NCBI GenBank assembly: GCA_029204045.2
Contig: CM055069.1
Span: 21,742,825 to 21,806,824, forward strand
Direction: 5' to 3'
From: Tillandsia leiboldiana
Taxonomy: Eukaryota > Streptophyta > Magnoliopsida > Poales > Bromeliaceae
DNA: 64,000 nt
In this document: piece after piece, positions 33,426 through 43,128 of the stretch
How the letters are laid out: the number at the start of each line of letters is the position of its first letter
Position numbering within the stretch: the stretch's first letter is position 1
Position numbers and translations under genes: made by a program
The notes under the pieces: generated by a model
The model's input: the letters and a program-made list of their open reading frames with translations, nothing else
Database searches by the model: none
What the model was told of the DNA's origin: nothing

Positions 33426-33594
33426 GATCCGGATCGGGCTAGATGATCCGGATCCCGAACGCAGGAATTCTTCTGCGGGCTGACGATCCGGATTGTATCT
33501 GCCGATCCGGATCCCGAACGCAGTTTCTCACTGCGGGTAGCCGATCCGGATCGCAGTTATGAACTTATCCGGATCGCGGCTAGGTTTTATAAAG
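33426..33594 (+). promoter_or_regulatory. LTR-like promoter module before the envelope-position ORF
   Basis: GATCCGGATC or a one-base variant at 33426, 33445, 33485, 33504, 33543 and 33566, with the same CCCGAA followers as in the LTR U3. Then TATAAAG at 33588-33594 and a GGGTTTTTGATTTC segment that parallels GGTTTTTGATTC beside the LTR TATA box. About 120 bp further a good 5' splice site (CAAGTAAGT at about 33709-33717) and a possible acceptor TTTTTCACTAG (ending 34112) could define a leader intron before the ATG. Promoter and intron are inferences from motif content. Confidence 0.55.
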
Positions 33595-34119
33595 AACAAA
33601 AGGGTTTTTGATTTCTTTTACTCCAATCTTTTGTTCCAAAGTTTCCAGAGCCTCTCTCTCTAGATTTCATCCTTCTTGGAAGCTTTCAAACTCAAGTTCT
33701 TCAACTCCAAGTAAGTTTTATTGATCAAAATCTCGGTTTTTCACCGTTTTTCTCTATTCCTCCTCAAACGTGATGTTTTTCTTGGATCAATTTTGTTTGT
33801 GGATGGTTTTTGATCAAATTTCTTTTGAAATAAGAACTCTGGGTAGATTAGTTTTGATTATATGCTAGGTATTCTCCTGATTAACGGATTTTTAGGCTTC
33901 GATTTCTAAAATTTCGGTTTTAGGGCATATAATAAGGATTTTCGAAAAACATGCAATTGATCTATTTTTAAAATTCCTTTTGCAAAACTAATTTGATTCT
34001 TAGTCTCTCTACATGATTATGATTGTTTGGGTACAATTTTTCAAATTTTTGAAAATTAACAATTTTTCATGTGTTCTTGAGTTGGTCTTCAAAGGATACA
34101 TTTTTCACTAGCAATCAAA

Positions 34120-35547
34120 ATGGTGATCACTTGGATTATTTTCCTACTTGCTGCCATGGTACATGTCAAGGATACTGCCAAGCCTAAGAAGGCTAAGAAA
34201 GCAAAGAAGACTAAGGATGATTCCGACACGGAGTCGGAGACGGAATCAATTGACTGGGATAACCTCGAAGTCGAGCAAGCTGCTCCCATTATCTCCAAAG
34301 GAAAAGCAACTGCTGAAGCTTCAAAACCTACTGCAGCTGAAAAAGGGAAAGCGCCAATGGAACCAAGTCCAATTGGAACAAAAAGAAAAACTGGTGCAAG
34401 AAAAAGAGGCAGTGCTCAGGGAATTACCATTGAGGAACCAGTTGCTAGCCAGCCTCCTCCACAAGACTTCATCAGCTCCGCAAGAATCAAGGACTTTGAG
34501 AAGAGGGAATGCATTGGCGAGAGACATGTCAATGTCAAACCGATGAAGGAACGATCTGCAGCTTTTGGGATTTTGTTTGACCAGGTTGGTCTTGCTCAAA
34601 TTTGCAACTTCCCTGAGACTACTGGGTACTGTCCACACTCAGTTCGAATGTTTTATCAGAACGCTGCAAGTCTAATTGATCACAATGATGGACGTCGAGA
34701 ATTTCATACTTTGGTTAAAAATATCAAAATCAAAGTCACACCCCAACTGATTGGAGATGTGCTAGGTATGACAGCCAGAGCTGATGGACTCCATTACCTA
34801 AAAACTCAAAGCTTCAACACCAACTCCTGGAGAGTTGTAGTCAATGGAATCTGTGTTCCGGATACTTTGTCAACCGGAAACTCTGTTTTCTCTAAAGAGC
34901 TTCGACCAGAGTATAGATATACAAACTTCATTGTCTGCTACAACATTCTTCCCAACATGAATACGAAGGTTCTTCGATGGGAAAGGATGTTATTCCTTTA
35001 TCTTCTTGGAAACCCGGCCGCATTGATGGGAGCAAACTTGAATATTCCTTATCTCATTTGGTCAAGGATGGCGCGGTATGTGGAACACTCTCACCCCACA
35101 GAGAGACTACCCTACCCAATGACTATCATGCGCATCCTTAGAAAGTTTAAAGTCGATACAAGCGCGAGCTCATACATGTACAGTTTGGGCACCATTAATG
35201 AGACAACAATTGTGAAGTCTTTATCGACTAAACAAGATGAACCCTTAATACCTCCTCACCGGCAACGAGCACAACAACAACAAGCGACAACCTCTGCACC
35301 GGCAGAAACTCCTCCTGTTCCACCAGCACAGCAGGCACCTCCATCCACTTCTGATGATGATGCGTCAGTGAGTTCAATCTTTAAGGAACAACAGCGACTC
35401 TCAAACGAGCAAGAGCGCATGGCTACTGATGTCGCTGAAATGAAAGAGGATATCAAAGAAGTTAAGAAGGAACAAGCTTCTATAAACAAACGGATCAAGA
35501 AAATGTTTCAGAAGCTTGGGTGTATCAGCTCCGACGACTCTGCATAA
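34120..35547 (+). CDS. Envelope-position ORF of SIRE-type element F
   Basis: 475 codons, uninterrupted. Visible parts: a short hydrophobic N-terminus (residues 3-16) that could be a membrane anchor, unless the Met at residue 13 is the true start; a Lys-rich stretch (21-32); an acidic stretch (33-50); a central globular region (about 118-345) resembling the putative plant transposon protein domain found in many SIRE and related elements; a Gln/Pro-rich linker (380-410); and a C-terminal coiled coil (about 420-465). No convincing transmembrane pair or fusion-peptide-like segment is seen, so an envelope function is not shown. Role unknown; position and coiled coil are typical of the family. Confidence 0.85.
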   Translation: MVITWIIFLLAAMVHVKDTAKPKKAKKAKKTKDDSDTESETESIDWDNLEVEQAAPIISKGKATAEASKPTAAEKGKAPMEPSPIGTKRKTGARKRGSAQGITIEEPVASQPPPQDFISSARIKDFEKRECIGERHVNVKPMKERSAAFGILFDQVGLAQICNFPETTGYCPHSVRMFYQNAASLIDHNDGRREFHTLVKNIKIKVTPQLIGDVLGMTARADGLHYLKTQSFNTNSWRVVVNGICVPDTLSTGNSVFSKELRPEYRYTNFIVCYNILPNMNTKVLRWERMLFLYLLGNPAALMGANLNIPYLIWSRMARYVEHSHPTERLPYPMTIMRILRKFKVDTSASSYMYSLGTINETTIVKSLSTKQDEPLIPPHRQRAQQQQATTSAPAETPPVPPAQQAPPSTSDDDASVSSIFKEQQRLSNEQERMATDVAEMKEDIKEVKKEQASINKRIKKMFQKLGCISSDDSA

Positions 35548-36214
35548 AGTTTTTTTCTTTTCTCTAATCTTTCTTTTGCAGGTTTTTAAGTTTTTGTTCT
35601 TATTTAGTTCTCAGGAGTTTCTTTATTTTGCTCTATTTAACTCTCCTTAATTTTTGTAATTTTGGCTTTGTTTGTGACAAAAAGGGAGAGAGAGTTTAGA
35701 GAGAACTTGAACAATGATGATGTGAATGTGTGAACATCGAGGTAAGTATAACCTCAACTTGAAAGGTAAGTAGAACTTCAACTTTTGGTTTCCATTTGTG
35801 TGAATGCATGCCTCGACTAACTATTCAACTAACTATTTGGGCATGTAATATAACTAACAAGTTGATGTTCACTAACATGACATTTGGTTTTTGATTGCAT
35901 AGAAGATATGTTGTTTTTTGACTATGATTCTCTTACATATCTGAATTCTCAAATGTCATGATGATCAGATAAACTCTATCTCTGTACTAGGTTTTGAATG
36001 TTAAATATTCTTGAGGTATCTAACGATCTCTTTTTGTCAAGAATGATTTCTTTGTGCAGAGAGTACAGATGTCTAAGTCTAGAGTCTGTTTTAGGAGTTT
36101 ATCTCATGTATTTTATTTTGGATCTCCATTGTAAATTTTTGTTGTATGGTGATAGCAACAAAAATATCTTTTTGAATTTTCTTTAGTGGATCTGTGTTTT
36201 GTCACGAAACCGCC
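35548..36214 (+). other. 3' untranslated part of element F
   Basis: AT-rich, with several AGAGAGAG-type stretches near 35685 and no supported gene. It runs to the polypurine tract. Confidence 0.7.
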
Positions 36215-36226
36215 AATGGGGGAGAT
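36215..36226 (+). other. Polypurine tract of element F
   Basis: AATGGGGGAGAT immediately upstream of the LTR start TGTTACGG. It primes plus-strand synthesis in this family. Confidence 0.88.
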
Positions 36227-36453
36227 TGTTACGGAATTTGAGTTGGCGCAGTTTCGTGAAAGTCTCAAGTCTTGAAGATTGAAGGTGAAGAAAGTTGGAT
36301 CATTTAACTCAATCTCAAGAAAGAAGAATTCAAAAGGATCAGGTATGTTTAACTAAAGATTTTGTGTGATCCGAATACTTCTTGTAGTGTAGAAACACTT
36401 GGAAGAATCTTTCATTGCATAAAAATCAAAAACTGGACTTGGGACATGCTCAG

Positions 36454-36810
36454 GATCCGGATCAGGTTGTTCGATCCGGATCCCGAAGGTGGTTCGTTCA
36501 TACACCAGTTCAATCCGGATCGTAGCCTCTCTTGATCCGGATCCCGAACATTGAGTTTACCATTTTCCTTGAACGATCCGGATCAGGCTTCGCAATCCGG
36601 ATCCCGAATGTTGATGTTTGGTGAACTGTATGAACGATCCGGATCAAGCACTTCGATCCGGATCCCGAACCTTCGTTTTTCTGGAACTACCTGACTCGTT
36701 ACGACGATCCGGATCACAGCTAATCCGATCCGGATCGCCGTCCGTAAAATTTCCAGAAATGGTAGGTTTTTGATTCTTATCTCCTTCCTAGGGTTTCTAA
36801 CCTATAAATA
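36454..36810 (+). promoter_or_regulatory. GATCCGGATC array and TATA box of element F LTR
   Basis: Ten copies (some AATCCGGATC) start at 36454, 36473, 36512, 36534, 36575, 36594, 36636, 36655, 36706 and 36727. They are arranged as close pairs about 20 bp apart, the second member of most pairs followed by CCGAA. TATAAATA is at 36803-36810. Confidence 0.72.
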
Positions 36811-37084
36811 GACCCTATGACTCTTTTTCTAGGGTTAATCCACATAGCCGTCATTTTCATATATCATCTTATACGGCTCTAGATCCTCATATAGAGAAGA
36901 AAGGAAATCATTAGAGAATACTCTATGTTTCTTCATCTATATTGATTAGTTTGATTCTAGGTTTTCATACTCACATCTTGAGTTGAATCAAACTAATGAA
37001 TACTTAGATGGTATTTCCGATCTATCTTTGATCTAAGTATTCGGCGGATCATCACCACCAAAAACAACGATTTACCCCAAAAAT

Positions 37085-37268
37085 CGGCGCGTGGATTCGC
37101 GTGTCCTTGTGGATTCAAGGTTCAACCGCTCTCGTGGATTCGGAGCGAGGCACGTTCGTGGATTCGAAGGGTGCTATTGGGTGAAGACCGTGGACTCGGT
37201 CGGACGTCGTGGATTCGACGTTGGACGCCGTGGATTCGGCGTTGGGCGCAGATCGTGGATTCGAGAAG
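37085..37268 (+). repeat. GTGGATTC-loop hairpin array of element F LTR
   Basis: Eight units, loop at 37090, 37108, 37133, 37157, 37189 (GTGGACTC), 37208, 37229 and 37254. Arms: GCGC/GCGT, CCTT/AAGG, CGCTC/GAGCG (loop one or two bases larger), TTC/GAA, GACC/GGTC, ACGTC/GACGT, ACGCC/GGCGT, and TC/GA for the weak last one. The loop stays constant while the arms change together. Confidence 0.78.
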
Positions 37269-37391
37269 CGTCGCGGAGCGAGCGGAGAAGATCCTCTAGG
37301 AGCGTATGGAAAAGGTTGAGTCGTAAGTGTGTACGGTAAATCACCTTGTACGTGTTTTAATTCTAGTGGATTTCTGCCGTGTTATCGGTCC

Positions 37392-37426
37392 CGTGGTTTT
37401 TTACTCCGGTGATGGAGTTTTCCACG
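37392..37426 (+). other. Terminal LTR hairpin of element F
   Basis: Outer arms CGTGG (37392-37396) and CCACG (37422-37426), inner arms ACTCC (37403-37407) and GGAGT (37414-37418). Conserved in all three SIRE LTRs of the window. Confidence 0.58.
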
Positions 37427-37566
37427 TAAAAATCTTGCGAGTTATTTTTTATTTCCGCATTGGGTTTTTATCGCAACGATTTTTGAGTGTTTATACGTTT
37501 ACACCTATTCACCCCCCTCTAGGTGTTTTTTCCCCTATTTAGATCCTTATTACATATAACCCAACA

Positions 37567-38526
37567 GGGGTGCAGCTACTCTCCAACGACAGGTAGGGAT
37601 CTAGCTCGCGACTCCTTCGCCTCGAACAGCAACAGCAGAATCAGCATCTCCCACAGATGACTCTGCAAAACAAAAAAGAGGAAAGAAAATTGAGAGGGAG
37701 AACCCCCAACGGGTGTGAGAACTACATCAACACGTAGTTCTCAGTGGGTACCGCCACCAAGCCCGACGGTCTACCCACTAAGTCTACTAGAGGCATAAGA
37801 TAACAATGCAGTAAAAACTGAACAAGAAAAGCTGGAGATACTCTACAGCTACCATGCCTCTATCTAAATGCTCAAAGGGGATACAGATGAAAAGATAAGC
37901 AACTACTCGCACCCAAGGTGCTCAATCGGCCCAATCGAACTGACTGCCTCATAGAGTCCAGTCAAGCCTGCGCCTCCCTAGTGTATCAACATAGGGTTCT
38001 ACCGGTACTCCAACTCGGTCCAAAACTCAATCTGACCGCCCGGTACACCAACCCGGTCCAAAACTCAATCTGACCACCCGGTACACCAACCCGGTCCAAT
38101 CAGAATAACTTGCCCCTCGCAATAGACCAAACATCGCATCCACTGCGGCATCTCACGGGGAGCTACCCCAACTGAGAAAAAATGGCGCGGCATAGAGTAT
38201 AGAACAGTGGCACATGCAGGCTCTAGTCGAAATCCACGCTCTCTCTCTCAGAACGGATAAACTCAGGGTCCTCAACATATCGTACGAAGGTCGGAGTACT
38301 CTCGACGACTCAGCTAATCAGCTCTCACGAATCTCGAGACACTAACGAACTCAACCAACTCGTGGCACAAAACACACTGGCTGGAGATACTCCACAGCCG
38401 GGACCGACCCATAACTCAGGGCCAACAAAACTAGTCAGACGACACTCCATGACCCGGGACCACCGTCAACCCAAACGGTTCCCAACAACACTGACTGGAA
38501 GATACTCGACGGCCCGGGACCACCGT
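37567..38526 (-). repeat. Truncated gypsy LTR fragment between F and D
   Basis: Shares the block GTGTGAGAACTA...TCTCAGTGGGTACC and the following 'CCACTAAGTCTACTAGAGGC' with the minus-oriented LTRs of C (near 27865) and D (near 38975). Contains two diverged tandem zones: one with CCCGGTACACCAACCCGGTCC (about 38005-38100) and one with CCCGGGACC (about 38400-38526). Both ends are cut, by F on the left and D on the right. No gene is supported. Confidence 0.7.
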
Positions 38527-41500
38527 TGTCACGACCCGGGACCGACAATTTGTACGGTTCGGGCACGCCAACAGACCCGCCAATCGGGCACGACCTCACA
38601 CTACCCGAAAGGAACGGTAACATCCATCTCGAATCAATACAATGCTTATGATGAGATATAATATCAGAGTAAGATCACTACTAATTTAAAACTTTCATTC
38701 AATAAACAAATAGTTTAAGCCGATATGAAAGCATGATAAGAATGAACCATAATAAACTTTATTACATTTTACATCTCTCAACTTACAATTACATAATATT
38801 ACAATGCTCTTCCTCACAATACATGGTTCACTCGAACATAAAAGAAAGGTACCTCTGCTAGACCCTCTAGGTCTCTATGCTGCTGAGCTCTTGCCCCTGA
38901 CGTATACCTCGCCGTCTGCATCTGAACCGTCGCGATCGCTGCACCCATACCTGAACCTGTGGGGGGGGGTACACCCAAGGGGTGTGAGAACTCCTGACAG
39001 AGTTCCCAGTGGGTTCAACCACCGAGAAAAAGTGTCCTACACCACTTGGTCCAATGGAAGCAATAATAATAGTGCTAGGAAACTAAAATCCTCGATATCA
39101 AATGCAGCTATGCAAAACAATATATCACTGTCTGTATATAATCATCGACCCAGCACTACTCTGTCTAGTCATACTAGGCTACTAAGCACCAACTCGGCCG
39201 CTATGCCGCTGTACACAGGGTTAAACTAACCCGGCCACCTAGGCCACTCTAATTTCTCTTTATTCTTTAAGTTCTGGTGCTTTAGTTCAAGTTAACCCTC
39301 AGAAACTCTTATCCAACGGGCCCGAGCCCGGTAGTCCTGCTACCATCAGATAAGATTTCCAAGGTTGCCGATAACACCCGCGAGTGTTACCCCGTCCTAC
39401 GAAGTAAATGTGCTCTTCGGACCACCGCTATCGGAGGGAGGGGGTTTCCCTGCGTCCGATCCTGATGCGCCCGGGGAGAGGGCAAGCCCTTTACGTCCCA
39501 CAGAGCCACATTTCAACCTTCGAAGGCACGCCCGTTTTATTATCTTTGTATTTCAGTTGCTTTTGTCCTACGGCTGAAGCGTCCCGAACGGCCCACGGCC
39601 CGGGAGAGGGATTGACTGCCCGTACCTCCAACCTGGGCTGCTCCACCGAGGATCTTTATGTTCTGTTTCTTTTCTGTTCTTTTCACTTTAGTTCTTAGCC
39701 TCTTTGCTTTTGAACACTTGCTTTACTTTTCTTTCTTACTCGAGCCTTCAGCTCACATTGCCACTAGCAATTATTATCACTCTTTCCTTTGAGCATATAG
39801 CACTTTGCTTTCACTTTAAGCCTTCCGAAAGTACCTCGTCCGACGGGTCACTGCCCAGGGAGTCCTGCTCCACTTGACGAGTCTCAAATTCGGAGGCGCC
39901 ATTTACATTCTCTTTATCTTAAGCAATTTGTTTGTCTTGCTTATTAACCAATTTTAGCTCTATCATGAGCAATTTGCTTGTCTTGCTTATTAACCACTTT
40001 TTTTCATTCTTTACCCTAGGTCTTGCCTCACGGGTAACTAGAGAGTCTCCTGGACTTTTTAAACATTTCTCTTTCATTTTATTTAACTTCCAATTGAGGT
40101 TGAAGTTATTGTCCATTTGCCCGGACACCCTATGACTCTTTAGGGTTATATTTGTTTAATCTTTTAACCTTGGGATCTTATCCCACTTTCCTGATTCCTT
40201 ACTAAATCCTAGAGTTCACTTGACTCTATTTTTGGTTTCACTTTTAACTTAGAGTTACTCTGACTCTAATTCCTTGTCTGTGAGTTTAAACTCCTCTGGA
40301 TCACTTTAGGTTCCCTTTACCTAAGTTCCATATTATACTCATCCTAGAGTTCCTTGACTCTATGTTGATCACTCTATCCAGTGTCCTTAGGTTATCACCT
40401 AAGACAATGCCACTCGTCCAACCCTAGGATAATCTCCTAAGTTTTGATGTCACTCAGTGAACCCTGAAACTAGGTTTTCTCCTAGTCTTGCTACCAACAT
40501 GTTTCCTTTCCTTATGTCACATGATTCCTAGGGTCATACCCTAACAGGATCACAATCATGATAGCTAATCCTTTTTCATGCATGCAATTATTTTCATCTT
40601 ATTCATAAAATAATAATTATCTCTACGCATGCATAATCATCGTATAACTTTGGCAACCAACAGTTGCACTTTTGCTCTGTGTCCATTTGCACATGCACAT
40701 CTATTCCTCTATCTCTGGCAACCAACAGTTGCACTTTTCATCTGTGTCCGTCTACACAGGCAATCATAATCATAATTACCTAATGCCTCTAACAGGCTAC
40801 TATCATGCTTCGAATCGAAAAGCAGAAGAACAAGGGGAGAGGTCACCCAATTTCGGCAGAATTCCCCACCTTGTAGTGTCCCCAATTGCTTGTAGACACT
40901 TGCAATTGGTCTCCGCGCGGTTCCACTTGTTTCCTCGAGCTTGCACGTAAAACGGTGCACATCCCTTGAGCCCGCACGCAAAACGGTGCACGTCCTCCGA
41001 ACCTGCACGCAAAACAGTGCACGTTATTAAATTAATAACCCACACGTAAAGTGGTGCACGCCACTTTAACCGGCACGCAAAATCGTGCGCGACAACACGA
41101 CCTGCACGCTAAACGGTGCACGTACCTCAAATCTGCACAAAAAACGGTGCACGTCTGACTGTAGGGTTGCACGCAAAACGGTGCACATCTTTTCCCTAGC
41201 CTGCACGAAAAACGATGCAAACCATTAGATTCTACACGCAAAACGGCGCGCATTGGTCCAACCCGCACGCAAAACGGAGCACGTACCCCGTATTGGCACG
41301 CAAAACGGTGCACGCTCCATTATAGGGTTGCACGCAAAACGATGCATACTTTTCCGACCCTGCACGTAAAACGAGACGTATTGTTAGAGTCTGCACGAAA
41401 AATGGTGCCCGTTAGTCCAACTTGCACGCAAAACGGAGCACGTACCTCGGGTGGCACGCAAAACGATGCAAGTCCCTTATTCAATGTTGCACGTAAAATG

Positions 41501-43128
41501 GTGCACGTTTTCCGAGCCTGCGCCCAAAACCGCGCATAATCGTCGAATCTGCACGCAAAACGGAGCATGTCTCCCACGTGCGGCACGCAAAACGAGGCGC
41601 GTCCAAAACGCCCGCGAGACTCGCGTAGTAAAACGGCACAGTAATGTTGGGTCCCTAACATGCACGTGGGCAAAGGGGTCAAATCCAAAATCCAAAAGGA
41701 AACCTTAACACTGTGCCAAAAATACCGCAAAAACGACACGAGGGGCCTACCTCGACATCGTCGCGTCGTCCAACGCGTCCACTAGGCTCTTTGGAGCATC
41801 TTGCGCGCTCCACGAAGTCCACGGCGCACTCGTGCGCCCTCGAAAACCCCAGGCGAAATCGCCCGGTTCCCCTCCCCGTGCGCTCGGGTGAAGCCAAAAG
41901 GGGAGAAAGGAGGAAAAATGAGCCATTTCGGGCCCATATAGGCCAATTTCGGACTTTCGGGCGCACTTTTCGGGCGCCCGAAAACTTTCGGGCGGCTACA
42001 GTAAAAGCCCCCGCCGCGGTCCACGAGTCCACGCTACGCCACCTCAGCGCCATGTCACCATGCTCGGCCAACCAGGGGCCGACACGTGGCCGTGGACCCG
42101 TGCACCGCGACCACGGAACAGCGGCGGCCAATGGGAGGCCGCCACGTGGACCGCACTCACGCCTGCTCTGACGCCCGCCGCAGCGTCCCGTCGCGTCAGC
42201 GCGTCACATCGCGCTGACCGACGAATGGGAGGCCGACACGTGGCCTGTCCCGCTGACACCGCTACAGTGCCCGCGCGTATTCCCCGCGCACGCCCACGCT
42301 CCCTCGGTCAGACCGACCAATGAGGAGACGCCACGTGGCGGTCCTCACCCACCACGCGCGCCTCGGGCCGCGCGCCACAGCGCTTCCCGCGCGCTGCCGT
42401 GCCTCGGGATTCGTGTCAACTGCATCGGGATCCTTGCCACTGCATCGGGATCCGTGCCAACTGCATCGGGATCCGTGCCACTGCCTCGGGATCCGTGCCA
42501 CTGCATCGGGATCCGGGCTGCTACAGTAACATTCGGGCGCACCCCTTCCGGACCGGGCTGCTACAGTAACCGGTTCGCTACAATGCCCGAACCCGGTTCA
42601 CTGCAGCCCGAAAACCGGGTGTGCTACAGTAACTTTCGGGCGCCCGGAACCCACTTTCGGGCGCCCGAAACTTGGGCCAAAGCCCAGTTTCGCCCGTTTT
42701 CGTCCGTTCTTGCCCGTTTCTCGCCCGTTTACGCTCAAATTTGACAGACAGCCATGGTTTAACTTAATTTACCTCATGGTACTTAAACTTTTCAGTTTGG
42801 ACCACCTCTGGGTCACCAAAAGTCCCACTGTATTCGAATTCCCTGGCGGAGCCCGTTCTCACTATCCGGGTGTCCGATCAACGCGAAACTTTTACCGTGG
42901 CCTTAAAACATATTTACGGAGCTCCCGTAATTTTCTAGGAATTTTCCGAGACTGTGAATTTTCCACAATTAATCTGGGCCCACTTTCTCACATAAGATTC
43001 TAGATATCTTATTTTAATCCCGATTTGGGCCCAATTCATTTCTAGGTCATTCTTCACCTCAATAAACAATAGTATTTCATACTATTTTTATTTCCATTTA
43101 TTTATATTCCAAATTCCGGTTCACTACA
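38527..43128 (-). repeat. Left LTR of element D
   Basis: 4602 bp, TGTCACGACCCGGGACC...GGTTCACTACA. Internal repeats: a 46-bp-type tandem pair with AGCAATTTG(T/C)TTGTCTTGC (about 39923-40000), a pair with GGCAACCAACAGTTGCAC (about 40650-40740), the GCACGCAAAACGG array (40935-41640), and a 21-bp-type CTGCATCGGGATCCGTGCCA array (about 42410-42515). All short open frames here are repeat artefacts. Confidence 0.9.
40935..41640. repeat. CAAAACGG-loop hairpin minisatellite, D left LTR
   Basis: About twenty spaced units of the form TGCACGCAAAACGGTGCA, in which TGCAC pairs with GTGCA around a loop with CAAAAC. Units are separated by 15-30 bp of variable sequence. Some units change both arms (for example GCGC...GCGC at about 41520). 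The minus-strand frames give a repeated VHRFAC-like peptide, which is a by-product. Confidence 0.75.

Larger units (their letters stand above)
30344..37566 (+). mobile_element. SIRE/Maximus-type Ty1/copia element F, 3' part
   Basis: Begins in the middle of the integrase because element C is inserted there; the 5' LTR, gag, protease and integrase core lie left of C and are not in the assembly. What remains is integrase C-terminus, reverse transcriptase and RNase H (to 32483), a 1.6-kb spacer, an envelope-position ORF (34120-35547), a polypurine tract and the 3' LTR (36227-37566). The extra ORF after pol and the two GGGGGAG tracts are diagnostic of the SIRE lineage. Confidence 0.92.
36227..37566 (+). 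repeat. 3' LTR of copia element F
   Basis: 1340 bp, TGTTACGG...ACCCAACA, homologous to the solo LTR at 1650-3047. It contains the palindrome array, a TATA box, the GTGGATTC hairpin array and a terminal hairpin. The right flank begins GGGGT. The partner copy of the target duplication is lost with the 5' end. Confidence 0.93.

Noticed and set aside
40935..41640. Regularly spaced repeats resembling a CRISPR array
   Set aside because: Units diverge, spacing is irregular, the array sits in both LTRs of a plant retroelement, and no cas genes are present. The same applies to the SIRE hairpin array.
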